A DNA stretch of 64,000 nt, from positions 372,001-436,000 of the forward strand of contig NZ_VCGW01000001.1 in NCBI RefSeq assembly GCF_007671675.1, in the 5' to 3' direction. The stretch comes from Marinobacter maritimus (lineage in GTDB: Bacteria; Pseudomonadota; Gammaproteobacteria; Pseudomonadales; Oleiphilaceae). Under the pieces are notes generated by a model. It did no database searches and was not told the DNA's origin. It was given only the letters and a program-made list of their open reading frames with translations. This document shows positions 1-8,346 of the stretch, in pieces. The position numbers were made by a program, and so were the translations under genes. The stretch's first letter is position 1. Every line of letters starts with the position of its first letter.

Positions 1-1070
1 AAGGTGAATTTACGGGAGGCAAGCGCAGAGGTGTGGTAGACGGCATTGATGTTATTGAGCTTGACTTGGCCTATTCGAATTACGACGGTTTTATGAAGCG
101 TGTATGGACGTTCTTGTCTTTCGCGCTGCGTAGTATCTGGATTGCCCTGACCGAAAAGTACGACTTGGTATTTGCGACGACCACACCGTTAACGGCTGGT
201 ATTCCCGGTATTTTTGCCCGCTGGCTAAGGGGCAAGCCCTTTGTGTTTGAGGTTCGGGACTTATGGCCGGAATTGCCTCGTGAAATGGGGGTTATTACCA
301 ACCCGGTCGTGCTTTGGGTGATGGGGGTGTTGGAGTGGGCCAGCTATCGTTCCGCACATAGGCTGGTAGGTTTGTCTCCAGGTATTGTGGAGGGCATTAC
401 AAAGCGTGGCGTGCCTCCTGAAAAGGTGGCTATGGTGCCTAACGGTTGTGATCTGGACATTTTCACAGATTTGGCCAAACCATGGCGCCCAGAAGGAATC
501 GCTGAGACTGATTTGATGGCTATATTTGCCGGTACTCATGGTATTGCAAATGGTTTGGACGCCGTTCTGGACGCTGCCGGTGAATTGAAAAAGCGAGGGC
601 GGGAAGATATCAAGTTTCTGCTGATTGGTTCCGGTAAACTTAAACCGGCTCTGATGGCAAGGGCCGAACGTAATGGCCTCGATAATGTCGTATTCCATGA
701 CCCGGTTAAGAAGAGCGAGCTAGCGGGTCTGATGCGGGCAACTGACGTTGGCATGCAGATACTCGCTAATGTGCCCGCTTTTTACTACGGCACGTCTCCT
801 AATAAATTTTTCGATTACATCGCAGCCGGTGTCCCTGTGTTGAATAATTACCCAGGATGGCTAGCCGATATGATAGAGCGGGAAGCATGCGGCTATGCGG
901 TGCCACCGGCAGACCCTGCCGCGTTTGCGGATGCGCTGGAGCGGGCTGCTGCTGAGCAGAATCAACTGCCAGTGATGGGTAAAAGAGCGAAGGCCCTGGC
1001 CGAGCGAGAATTTGACCGGGATAAGATGGCGAGTGAATGGGTAGATTGGGTAACTGGAGTGGCCCAATGA
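1..1070 (+). CDS. WbuB-like family 4 glycosyltransferase, 5' end outside window
   Basis: The reading frame is open from the first bases of the window, so the gene starts upstream; a GTG at 33 is only an internal in-frame codon. The visible part carries the motif VRDLWPE near its start and a C-terminal nucleotide-sugar region with SPNKFFDYIAAGVPVL, the usual signature of WbuB-type GT4 enzymes, which transfer a sugar to a lipid-linked glycan at the inner face of the cytoplasmic membrane. About 350 residues are visible; WbuB proteins are near 400, so roughly the first 50 are missing. The stop codon overlaps the ATG of the next gene, which shows an operon with the sugar-nucleotide genes downstream. 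The sugar it transfers cannot be told from sequence. Confidence 0.85.
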   Translation, partial: GEFTGGKRRGVVDGIDVIELDLAYSNYDGFMKRVWTFLSFALRSIWIALTEKYDLVFATTTPLTAGIPGIFARWLRGKPFVFEVRDLWPELPREMGVITNPVVLWVMGVLEWASYRSAHRLVGLSPGIVEGITKRGVPPEKVAMVPNGCDLDIFTDLAKPWRPEGIAETDLMAIFAGTHGIANGLDAVLDAAGELKKRGREDIKFLLIGSGKLKPALMARAERNGLDNVVFHDPVKKSELAGLMRATDVGMQILANVPAFYYGTSPNKFFDYIAAGVPVLNNYPGWLADMIEREACGYAVPPADPAAFADALERAAAEQNQLPVMGKRAKALAEREFDRDKMASEWVDWVTGVAQ

Positions 1071-1663
1071 TGAAGCGTCTGTTTGATTTTATAAGTGCGC
1101 TGTTTGGTCTTATGGTTCTGCTTCCGGTGATTGTGGTGGTTGCGATCATGATTCACTGTAAACTTGGCTCCCCAGTGTTCTTTCGCCAAATCCGCCCAGG
1201 TAAAGACGGTAAGCCCTTCCGGATGGTGAAGTTTCGTACCATGCGTGACGCGGTGGACGCCCAAGGTAATACATTGCCGGACTCAGAACGGATGACTCCC
1301 TTTGGTCAGTTCCTTCGCTCCAGCAGCCTGGACGAACTGCCCGGACTCTGGAACGTGCTGAAAGGCGAGATGAGCCTTGTCGGTCCTCGCCCGTTGTTAA
1401 TGGAATATTTGCCGCTTTATTCAAAAGAACAATACCGCCGCCATGACGTCCGCCCTGGCGTGACCGGTTGGGCCCAGGTGAATGGTCGTAATGCGATTTC
1501 CTGGGAGGATAAGTTCAAGCTGGATGTCTGGTATGTAGATCATTGTTCGTTTTGGCTCGATTTGAAGATTCTGTTCCTGACAGTGAAAAAAGTGCTGGTT
1601 CGGGATGGAATTAATGGTAAGGGAGAGGTGACTATGTCCAAGTTCACCGGGAGCAACGATTGA
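1067..1663 (+). CDS. PglC-like monotopic phosphoglycosyl transferase (sugar transferase)
   Basis: This 198-residue protein belongs to the bacterial sugar transferase family, which moves a phospho-sugar from a UDP-sugar to undecaprenyl phosphate and so starts glycan assembly. One hydrophobic re-entrant helix lies at about residues 9-29, followed by the family blocks FRMVKFRTM, the catalytic Asp-Glu pair in SLDELP (about 89-90), LVGPRP and RPGVTGWAQVNGR. Its length matches the short PglC form rather than the long WbaP/WcaJ form. I chose ATG 1067, which overlaps the upstream stop as ATGA; an in-frame ATG at 1037 would lie inside the upstream gene and adds residues without family character. The stop overlaps the next start. 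Confidence 0.92.
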   Translation: MMKRLFDFISALFGLMVLLPVIVVVAIMIHCKLGSPVFFRQIRPGKDGKPFRMVKFRTMRDAVDAQGNTLPDSERMTPFGQFLRSSSLDELPGLWNVLKGEMSLVGPRPLLMEYLPLYSKEQYRRHDVRPGVTGWAQVNGRNAISWEDKFKLDVWYVDHCSFWLDLKILFLTVKKVLVRDGINGKGEVTMSKFTGSND

Positions 1664-2307
1664 TGCGTCTCGCCATTCTCGGAGCCAGCGGCCACGGTAA
1701 AGTAGTAGCTGATGCAGCAGAGCAGGCCGGGTGGCAGAGTGTTGTTTTTTTCGATGATGCCTGGCCGGGCCTCAAGGCCAATGGGCCTTGGGCGATTGAA
1801 GGCAATACCGAAGCGTTGCTTGAGAGGCTGACGGATTTTGATGGTGTGGTCGTTGCCATTGGGAATAATCGTATACGTGCAGTAAAACAAGCTGAGCTTG
1901 TGGCGGCTGGCGGTAAAATGGCCACGATTGTTCACCCGTCAGCAATGGTAAGTGCTCACGCTTCTATAGATGACGGTAGTTTGGTCTTCGCTAATGCAGT
2001 CGTTAATGCCTGCGCCACCGTGGGTGCCGGTGTGATTATAAATACTGGCGCTGTCGTGGAGCATGACTGTGTGGTAGGCAATTTCGCTCATATTAGCCCT
2101 AATGCTGTGTTGGCCGGTGGTGTGACGCTTGGCCCACTAGCTTGGGTTGGTAGTTGTGCTTCGGTAAGACAATTGATTGCGGTTGGCGAGGCTTCGGTAG
2201 TTGGGATGGGGGCTGTGGTGACCAGGGATGTGATCTCTGGAGTGACCGTAGTTGGCAACCCTGCGAAGGTGGTTGAACCCCGAAATCAAAATACCCACTC
2301 CATTTAA
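1663..2307 (+). CDS. PglD/NeuD-like sugar O/N-acetyltransferase
   Basis: The 214-residue product has an N-terminal Rossmann-like part (ILGASGHGKVVAD) and a C-terminal left-handed beta-helix with hexapeptide repeats, including GAVVEHDCVVG, in which the His is the expected catalytic base. PglD-type enzymes acetylate the 4-amino group of a UDP-4-amino-sugar using acetyl-CoA. The ATG at 1663 overlaps the preceding stop (TGATG); a TTG one codon earlier is possible. The neighbouring aminotransferase and dehydratase would supply its substrate, so the genomic context supports UDP-di-N-acetylbacillosamine-type synthesis; the exact sugar is inferred. Confidence 0.88.
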   Translation: MRLAILGASGHGKVVADAAEQAGWQSVVFFDDAWPGLKANGPWAIEGNTEALLERLTDFDGVVVAIGNNRIRAVKQAELVAAGGKMATIVHPSAMVSAHASIDDGSLVFANAVVNACATVGAGVIINTGAVVEHDCVVGNFAHISPNAVLAGGVTLGPLAWVGSCASVRQLIAVGEASVVGMGAVVTRDVISGVTVVGNPAKVVEPRNQNTHSI

Positions 2308-2330
2308 ACCCGAAATCAAACAGAGTAACC

Positions 2331-3515
2331 ATGCTAAACGGACCTTTCTCCCCCTGGCCCTCCTTCACCGAAGAAGAGGCCAACGCTGTTTCTAATGTTC
2401 TGCTTTCTAACAAGGTCAATTACTGGACCGGTCAGGAGTGCCGTGAGTTTGAACGGGAGTTCGCCCGGTTTGCAGATTCTGAATACGCCATTGCTCTTGC
2501 AAACGGAACTCTGGCGCTGGACCTGGCCCTGAAAGGGCTGGGCATAGGCCCCGGAGATGAGGTGGTGGTTACGCCCCGTACATTTCTGGCCTCTGTTTCG
2601 AGCATTATAACGGCTGGTGCGGTGCCGGTGTTTGCGGAGGTGGATGCGGACTCCCAGAATATTACGGCGGAAACCGTTGCGGCCGTGCTCACCGAGCGCA
2701 CTCGCGCAGTGATTTGTGTGCACTTGGCCGGTTGGCCCTGCGACATGGATCCGATCATGGATCTGGCTCATCAGCATCATTTGTTTGTAATTGAAGACTG
2801 TGCCCAGGCCCACGGTGCCAGGTACAAAGGTCGTGCTGTGGGCTCTATCGGCGATGTGGGATGTTGGTCGTTCTGTCAGGACAAGATTATGACCACCGGA
2901 GGCGAGGGAGGGGCGGTTACCTGTAAGGATCGTAACTTGTGGTCGCGTATGTGGTCGTATAAAGATCACGGTAAGAGTTGGAGCGCTGTTTATGAACGCC
3001 AACATCCGCCAGGGTTCCGATGGTTGCACGAAAGCTTCGGAACCAACTGGCGCATGACAGAAATGCAAGGTGTAATAGGGCGTATTCAGCTCTCCCGCAT
3101 GCCAGTGTGGAGCAAAGCGCGGCAAAGGAACGCCAATGCCATCTGGGACTGTGCCCGTAATTTGCCGGGTTTGCGAGTACCGGAGATACCTGCAGATATC
3201 GAACACGCAGCCTACAAGTGCTATGTATTTGTTGAGCCGAATAGGTTAGCAGAGGGTTGGGGCCGTGATCGTATTCAGAATGCGATTGTAGAGGCAGGCG
3301 TTCCCTGCTTCTCCGGTTCCTGCTCAGAGGTGTATCTTGAGAAAGCGTTTGATGGAACAGATTGGCGACCCAAAACGCCGTTGCCTGTTGCTCACGAACT
3401 GGGAGAGACCAGTTTAATGTTTTTAGTACACCCAACTTTGACAGACAACGAAATTGGTAAAACTTGTGATGTTTTGGCGAGCGTTATGAAACAAGCGGTG
3501 CCTGCGGATGTTTAA
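2331..3515 (+). CDS. DegT/DnrJ/EryC1/StrS aminotransferase, PglE-like
   Basis: This 394-residue protein is a PLP-dependent sugar aminotransferase. It shows the family blocks ANGTLALDLALKGLGIGPGDEV, EDCAQAHGA and SFCQDKIMTTGGEGG, with the PLP-binding Lys at about residue 185. Such enzymes add an amino group to the 4-keto carbon of a UDP-4-keto-6-deoxy sugar with glutamate as donor. The gene sits between the acetyltransferase and the dehydratase; its last codons overlap the start of the dehydratase by eight bases, so the two are probably translationally coupled. Confidence 0.92.
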   Translation: MLNGPFSPWPSFTEEEANAVSNVLLSNKVNYWTGQECREFEREFARFADSEYAIALANGTLALDLALKGLGIGPGDEVVVTPRTFLASVSSIITAGAVPVFAEVDADSQNITAETVAAVLTERTRAVICVHLAGWPCDMDPIMDLAHQHHLFVIEDCAQAHGARYKGRAVGSIGDVGCWSFCQDKIMTTGGEGGAVTCKDRNLWSRMWSYKDHGKSWSAVYERQHPPGFRWLHESFGTNWRMTEMQGVIGRIQLSRMPVWSKARQRNANAIWDCARNLPGLRVPEIPADIEHAAYKCYVFVEPNRLAEGWGRDRIQNAIVEAGVPCFSGSCSEVYLEKAFDGTDWRPKTPLPVAHELGETSLMFLVHPTLTDNEIGKTCDVLASVMKQAVPADV

Positions 3516-5448
3516 ATCGTTTCTAAAGCTACCGCGCTTTCATAAACGTCTCGTTTCGGTTTCGGTAGATGCACTTGCCCTTTCTTTCGCCCTTTGGGCC
3601 TCTTTTGCACTTCGTTTAGAGCAAAGCCTGTGGTTACCCAATCAAGGGCAGTTGCTGGTCTCTGCTCTCACGGTCGTTTTCACTTTAGGTGTTTTCGTTC
3701 GCTTAGGTCTCTACCGTGCCGTGGTTCGCTACATGAGCGATCGTGCATTCCTGACTATCATCATGGGTGTCGGTGCTTCCGCCTTGTTGCTGATCATTCT
3801 CGGCTACAGCCTCCAGGTTCTGATTCCACGCTCAGTTCCGATCATTTATGCGGCCCTTGCCTTCATTTTTGTAGGCGGCAGCCGAATGAGTGTGCGCATG
3901 CTGGTGCATCACACCTCCAACCGGGGCAAAGAGTGGGTGGCCATTGTGGGTGCGGGTGAAACCGGTGCCCAATTGGCCAAAGCATTGCAGCAGGGCACTG
4001 AATACCACCCCGTGGTGTTCATAGGTTTGCAGGACGCTAACCATAAAGCCTTGATTGCCGGAGTGCCCGTGGTTGCTCTTAGCAACCTTGAAGAGGCCGT
4101 TCGCGTTCACGGGGTAAAGCGTCTGCTGTTGGCGTTGGATGTTGAGAAGCAGGTCGATCGCCGGCAGCTCCTGAAGCGGCTGGAGGCACTGAAACTGCCG
4201 GTTCAGACAGTTCCTTCCATGTCGGAGCTGGTTGCAGGCCAGGCCCGCATTAACGATATCCGGGATCTGGAAATCGAAGATCTGTTAGGCCGGGATCCGG
4301 TGCGGCCGGATAACGCCCAGGTCGCGGCCAGTCTTTATAACAAAGTGGTGATGGTAACCGGTGCCGGTGGGTCTATCGGTTCCGAGCTTTGCCGGCAGAT
4401 CGTCCAGCACCGGCCCCGGGCTCTGGTGTTGTTTGAACAATCTGAATACTCTCTCTATGCCATTGAGCGCGAGTTGCAGGCGATTAACCGGATTGACGGG
4501 TTGGGTGTGGAGATCCACCCCCTTCTTGGCAGTGTGGCTCATCGTCGGCGGTGTGAGATGGTGATGCGCAGTTTCGGCATTCAAACGGTTTACCATGCCG
4601 CAGCTTACAAGCACGTGCCGCTGGTTGAGCACAATGTGATTGAAGGCGTTCAGAACAATGTGTTTGGCACGCTGCACGCGGCAGAGGCGGCTATTTCGGC
4701 CGGCGTTGAGCGGTTTGTTCTGATTTCTACCGACAAAGCTGTTCGCCCCACCAACGTGATGGGTGCCAGCAAGCGTATGGCGGAGCTGGTGTTGCAGGGT
4801 TTGGCGCAGCGGCAGAGCAAAACGATTTTCTCGATGGTTCGTTTTGGCAATGTACTGGGCTCCTCCGGCTCGGTGGTGCCTCTGTTCCGTGATCAGATTC
4901 GCGATGGCGGGCCGATTACGGTTACCCACCAGGATATCATTCGTTATTTCATGACCATTCCGGAAGCCAGCCAGCTGGTGCTGCAGGCAGGAAGTATGGG
5001 GTGCGGTGGCGAGGTGTTTGTATTGGATATGGGCGAACCGGTGAAAATTGCCGACCTGGCTCGCAAGATGATTCATTTGATGGGACTTGTGGAAAAAACA
5101 CCGGATCAACCGGAAGGTGACATTGAAGTGGTCTTCACGGGGTTACGGCCAGGCGAGAAACTATTTGAGGAGTTGTTGATTGGCGATGACCCTCAGGGTA
5201 CGTCTCATCCGCGCATTATGATGGCGCGGGAAGTATCCATGGCTTGGGACGACCTGGAATTGGTTTTGAGCAAGCTTTCTCGGGCTAGCCAGGAATTCGA
5301 CTGTAGCCTGATTGTGGAAACCCTGAAAAGTGCGCCTACAGGCTTTACGCCGAATGGGAGCGTGGCTGACCTTGTATGGTGCAATGGGGGCCATGATCTC
5401 ACGGTTGCCCATGAGAATACTGGGAAGGTGCATCGGCTTCCCGTTTGA
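3508..5448 (+). CDS. Membrane-bound UDP-sugar 4,6-dehydratase, PglF/WbpM/CapD-like
   Basis: At 646 residues this has the full length of the PglF/WbpM/CapD family. Four hydrophobic segments lie in the first 130 residues, a first Rossmann-like domain begins with VAIVGAGETGAQLAKAL near 148, and the catalytic SDR domain begins with VTGAGGSIGSELCRQI near 282. The family block STDKAVRPTNVMGASKR is present, as is RYFMTIPEASQLVLQA. These enzymes convert UDP-GlcNAc to the 4-keto-6-deoxy sugar at the membrane, the first step of bacillosamine or related sugar synthesis. It is the last gene of the operon that begins before the window. Confidence 0.93.
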   Translation: MFKSFLKLPRFHKRLVSVSVDALALSFALWASFALRLEQSLWLPNQGQLLVSALTVVFTLGVFVRLGLYRAVVRYMSDRAFLTIIMGVGASALLLIILGYSLQVLIPRSVPIIYAALAFIFVGGSRMSVRMLVHHTSNRGKEWVAIVGAGETGAQLAKALQQGTEYHPVVFIGLQDANHKALIAGVPVVALSNLEEAVRVHGVKRLLLALDVEKQVDRRQLLKRLEALKLPVQTVPSMSELVAGQARINDIRDLEIEDLLGRDPVRPDNAQVAASLYNKVVMVTGAGGSIGSELCRQIVQHRPRALVLFEQSEYSLYAIERELQAINRIDGLGVEIHPLLGSVAHRRRCEMVMRSFGIQTVYHAAAYKHVPLVEHNVIEGVQNNVFGTLHAAEAAISAGVERFVLISTDKAVRPTNVMGASKRMAELVLQGLAQRQSKTIFSMVRFGNVLGSSGSVVPLFRDQIRDGGPITVTHQDIIRYFMTIPEASQLVLQAGSMGCGGEVFVLDMGEPVKIADLARKMIHLMGLVEKTPDQPEGDIEVVFTGLRPGEKLFEELLIGDDPQGTSHPRIMMAREVSMAWDDLELVLSKLSRASQEFDCSLIVETLKSAPTGFTPNGSVADLVWCNGGHDLTVAHENTGKVHRLPV

Positions 5449-5480
5449 TGAAAGTATCGTGGATACTTAATCCTCCTCTT

Positions 5481-5514
5481 CCCCAGCCCCTCTCCCGCAA
5501 GGGGTGAGGGGAGC
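5481..5514. repeat. Intergenic GC-rich hairpin repeat, copy 1
   Basis: The run CCCCAGCCCCTCTCCCGC followed by AAGGGGTGAGGGG folds into a hairpin. Related copies sit at 22517-22542, 22609-22647 (inverted) and 25187-25228, always between genes. It lies just after the dehydratase gene and may act as its mRNA 3' end, but there is no T-run typical of a terminator. Confidence 0.6.
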
Positions 5515-5561
5515 GTTGCATTCCCAAGCCTTAAAGTTCAGTAGCTGGCCCGGGTTTCAAT

Positions 5562-5590
5562 TGAGCCGTTAGAACACTTCCATCGGCTCA
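5562..5590. promoter_or_regulatory. Inverted repeat upstream of fic, distal copy
   Basis: The arms TGAGCCG and CGGCTCA flank a 15-base spacer. A second repeat with identical arms and the same spacer length lies at 5606-5634, with centres 44 bp apart (about four helical turns). The spacers share TAGA-CACT. This is the expected form of a two-site operator; the regulator may be the Fic protein itself through its C-terminal winged helix, but that is an inference. Confidence 0.6.
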
Positions 5591-5605
5591 ACTTTTTAGT
5601 TAGTG

Positions 5606-5634
5606 TGAGCCGATAGATCACTGCAAACGGCTCA
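5606..5634. promoter_or_regulatory. Inverted repeat upstream of fic, start-proximal copy
   Basis: This second TGAGCCG-N15-CGGCTCA repeat ends three bases before the ATG of the fic gene. No Shine-Dalgarno sequence can be seen between it and the ATG, so either translation is leaderless or weak, or the RNA hairpin formed by this repeat acts on initiation. Binding here would directly block transcription or the start region. Confidence 0.6.
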
Positions 5635-5637
5635 TCG

Positions 5638-6780
5638 ATGTATACATGGGAACTGGACAATTGGCCTGCTTACAGCTTCGATCAGAAATCTGCAGAGCTC
5701 TGGACGAGTCAGGCACTCGCGGCTTCTCAGAAAATTCTGGGGGCGATAGCGGTGGTGCCGGAAAGCCTCGGTAGCGAAGCGAAGTTGGATCTTCTGGTCA
5801 GCGCTGCGATTGAAACCAGCGCTATTGAGGGGGAGTCGCTGAATCGCGAGGATGTGCGCAGCTCCATCAAGAATCACTTTTTAGGCCCCAAGGAGAAGGT
5901 TGCTGTTCATGATCCGGTAGCGGCAGGTATCTCCGCTTTGATTCTCGAAGTGATGGATCTTTTCAAAGAGAAGTTAACGGCGGAGCGCTTGCATCACTGG
6001 AATAAACTTGTGATTCCGGAGCAGAACTCTGGCTCATTTTTGACCGCAGCAGGCCGCGCGGGGCAGTGGCGTACGCATTCAGATGCCATGCAGATAGTGT
6101 CCGGCCCTGTCCATAATCCGACGATTCACTTCGAAGCGCCACCGTCGGCACGTGTGCCGGCGGAAATGCAGCGATTTCTGGATTGGTTTGATAAAGATTC
6201 CCGGGGGGTGCCCGGTGTGGCGCGTGCGGCGATTGCTCACCTGTGGTTTGAAACGATCCACCCCTATAAAGATGGTAATGGCAGAGTCGGGCGGGCGATT
6301 GCGGATGTGGCTGTGTCTCAGATGTTGGGGCAGCCGCTGATGATGAGCTTGGCGACGGTGTTGAGTAAGCATCGCAAAGCCTATTATCGGCAACTTAACA
6401 ATGCCTCGAAAGACACGCTGAACGTGACGCCTTGGGTCGATTGGTTCGGTGAGCGGATTGTCGAGGCGTTGGATGGCGCAATTGATGTGATTCAGTACGT
6501 GGTGACAAAAGCCCGCTTCTGGGATGAACTCGATACCGATGCACTGAACACTAGGCAGATTAAGCTGATTCGACGAATGCTCGGCCAGGATGCGCCGAAC
6601 TTTGAAAACGGAATCAATGCGTCGAAATACCAGAACTTGACGCGCTGCTCCAAAGCCACCGCTACCCGGGATCTCCAAGGCCTGGTTGCGCAGGGTGTTC
6701 TGGCGCCAGTTCACAGCAAAGGGCGTTATGCTCGGTATAAGTTAGTCACAACATGGATTGTTGATTATGATAAATATTAG
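5638..6780 (+). CDS. Fic family protein (predicted autoinhibited AMP transferase) with C-terminal winged helix
   Basis: This 380-residue protein carries the complete Fic active-site motif HPYKDGNGRVGR at residues 208-219, including the catalytic His. The N-terminal part holds TSAIEG at about 60-65, which fits the inhibitory helix motif [ST]xxxE[GN] of class II Fic proteins, whose Glu blocks productive ATP binding until relieved. The C-terminal 90 residues look like a winged helix (NLTRCSKATATRDLQGLVAQGVL), as in DUF4172-type Fic proteins. Fic enzymes usually transfer AMP to a hydroxyl of a target protein; the target here is unknown. The gene overlaps the following beta-CASP gene by 14 bases and is preceded by two inverted repeats. 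Confidence 0.93.
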   Translation: MYTWELDNWPAYSFDQKSAELWTSQALAASQKILGAIAVVPESLGSEAKLDLLVSAAIETSAIEGESLNREDVRSSIKNHFLGPKEKVAVHDPVAAGISALILEVMDLFKEKLTAERLHHWNKLVIPEQNSGSFLTAAGRAGQWRTHSDAMQIVSGPVHNPTIHFEAPPSARVPAEMQRFLDWFDKDSRGVPGVARAAIAHLWFETIHPYKDGNGRVGRAIADVAVSQMLGQPLMMSLATVLSKHRKAYYRQLNNASKDTLNVTPWVDWFGERIVEALDGAIDVIQYVVTKARFWDELDTDALNTRQIKLIRRMLGQDAPNFENGINASKYQNLTRCSKATATRDLQGLVAQGVLAPVHSKGRYARYKLVTTWIVDYDKY

Positions 6781-8176
6781 CCATCACGGCGCCACCACCG
6801 GTGTCACTGGCTCCTGCCACGAACTTACTCTCGGTTCTGAGCCAAATGCCTTCGCTGGCATCCTGATTGACTGTGGCCTCTTCCAAGGCCAGGAGAAAGG
6901 CGACGGCGCCAGCGCTTCTGACCTCTCCGTTGATTTTCCTATTGAGCATATCCGTGCCCTGGTTGTCACTCACGTGCACATTGACCACGTTGGCCGTATT
7001 CCCTATTTGTTGGCGGCGGGGTTTGAAGGGCCGATTATCTGCTCGGAACCCTCCGCGATTATGTTGCCGGAGATTCTGGAAGATGCCCTGAAGATCGGTT
7101 TTACCCGGAACAAGGCGCTGATTGAGCGGGTACTTGGGCTGATCCGTTCCCGGCTTGTGCCTATGCCTTATGGGCAGTGGCATGAGGTGTTTGCGGAGCA
7201 GGGCAGTTCGCTTTCCGTTCGATTCCAGCGCGCGGGGCATATTCTGGGTTCGGCTTACGTTGAGTGTGATGCAGCGTGCGGAGATCAGCGCGAGCGCATT
7301 GTGTTCAGCGGTGATCTGGGTGCGCCCCATGCGCCTTTGTTGCAGGAGCCGTCATCTCCGGAGCGCGCGGATCGCCTGGTCATTGAGAGCACCTACGGCG
7401 ACAAGGATCATGAGAGCCGGGAAACCCGTCGCTATCGCCTGAAAACGATTCTGGAGCGGGCATTGGCGGATGGCGGCACGGTGTTGATTCCGGCGTTCAG
7501 TATCGGGCGTACTCAGGAACTGCTGTACGAGATTGAAGGCCTGATACACGAGTTCCGAAACGACTCTGTCGCGGAGGGTCTGGTTTGGGACGATTTGGAG
7601 ATTGTGGTGGATTCGCCCCTGGCGGCGGAGTTCACAGGCATCTATCGCAAGCTGAAGCCGTTCTGGAATGCGGAAGCGGCCGATCTGGTTCGGCAGGGCC
7701 GGCACCCGCTTTCGTTTGAGCAGTTAACGGTAATTGATTCCCATGCGGATCATTTGAATGCGGTGGAGTATCTGGCCCAATCTCATCGGCCCTGTGTGGT
7801 GTTGGCAGGGTCTGGTATGTGTGCCGGGGGCAGGGTGGTTAATTACCTTAAAGCGATGCTTGGTGAGGCCAGAAACGATGTGTTGTTTGTGGGTTATCAG
7901 GCAGCGGGTACACCGGGGCGGGATATTCTCACGCATGGCCCTCGGGGAGGCTGGGTAGAGCTGGACGGTGAACGGTTTGATATTCGTGCCAAAGTGCATC
8001 AGGTGGGTGGTTACTCTGCCCATGCAGGGCAGTCAGACTTGCTCCGTTTTATCGAAGGTATTCCAAAGAAGCCCTCGGAGATTCGTATTGTGCATGGGGA
8101 TGAGTCTGCCAAGCTGGTGTTTAAACAGCGACTTGTTGAGATGGATTATCCGTGTGTACTGATACCCAGCCAATAA
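6767..8176 (+). CDS. Metallo-beta-lactamase fold beta-CASP RNase-like protein
   Basis: The 469-residue protein has the metal-binding motif THVHIDH near residue 70, ESTYGDKDHE near 210, and the downstream beta-CASP blocks SGMCAGGRVVNYL and HQVGGYSAHAGQ. This order is that of CPSF73/TTHA0252-type RNA exonuclease or endonuclease proteins of bacteria. I chose ATG 6767, which begins MINISHHGATTGVTGSCH; a TTG at 6758 would add three residues. The start lies inside the last codons of fic, so the two genes are probably co-translated. Whether it processes RNA in this organism is inferred from the family. Confidence 0.9.
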   Translation: MINISHHGATTGVTGSCHELTLGSEPNAFAGILIDCGLFQGQEKGDGASASDLSVDFPIEHIRALVVTHVHIDHVGRIPYLLAAGFEGPIICSEPSAIMLPEILEDALKIGFTRNKALIERVLGLIRSRLVPMPYGQWHEVFAEQGSSLSVRFQRAGHILGSAYVECDAACGDQRERIVFSGDLGAPHAPLLQEPSSPERADRLVIESTYGDKDHESRETRRYRLKTILERALADGGTVLIPAFSIGRTQELLYEIEGLIHEFRNDSVAEGLVWDDLEIVVDSPLAAEFTGIYRKLKPFWNAEAADLVRQGRHPLSFEQLTVIDSHADHLNAVEYLAQSHRPCVVLAGSGMCAGGRVVNYLKAMLGEARNDVLFVGYQAAGTPGRDILTHGPRGGWVELDGERFDIRAKVHQVGGYSAHAGQSDLLRFIEGIPKKPSEIRIVHGDESAKLVFKQRLVEMDYPCVLIPSQ

Positions 8177-8227
8177 GGCATTTAATCCGTTCTTTCGCTT
8201 AATTAAGGACTGTTAAATGAATAGTCT

Positions 8228-8256
8228 TTGCCATATATAACGTGATGACTTATTAT
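8228..8256 (+). promoter_or_regulatory. Sigma-70 promoter of the mvaT-like gene
   Basis: TTGCCA and TATTAT are separated by exactly 17 bases, about 90 bases upstream of the mvaT start. The surrounding region is clearly AT-rich compared with its neighbours, as expected for a self-regulated H-NS-type gene. Confidence 0.55.
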
Positions 8257-8346
8257 TCTCAAGGATTTAAGAAAGCCCTTGAGCCGATGAGTTCATCAAC
8301 GCGGTTTAAGTTTTAGAACCCACAGAAAAGATAAGGTTTTAATTCG

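Noticed and set aside
2334..3206. Long minus-strand open frame (290 codons) opposite the aminotransferase gene
   Set aside because: It is the mirror of a clearly coding frame, has no ribosome binding site and no family motif; His- and Arg-rich composition is typical of a shadow frame.
4285..5109. Minus-strand open frame opposite the PglF-like gene
   Set aside because: His/Asn-rich shadow of a conserved gene; no start signals or domain.
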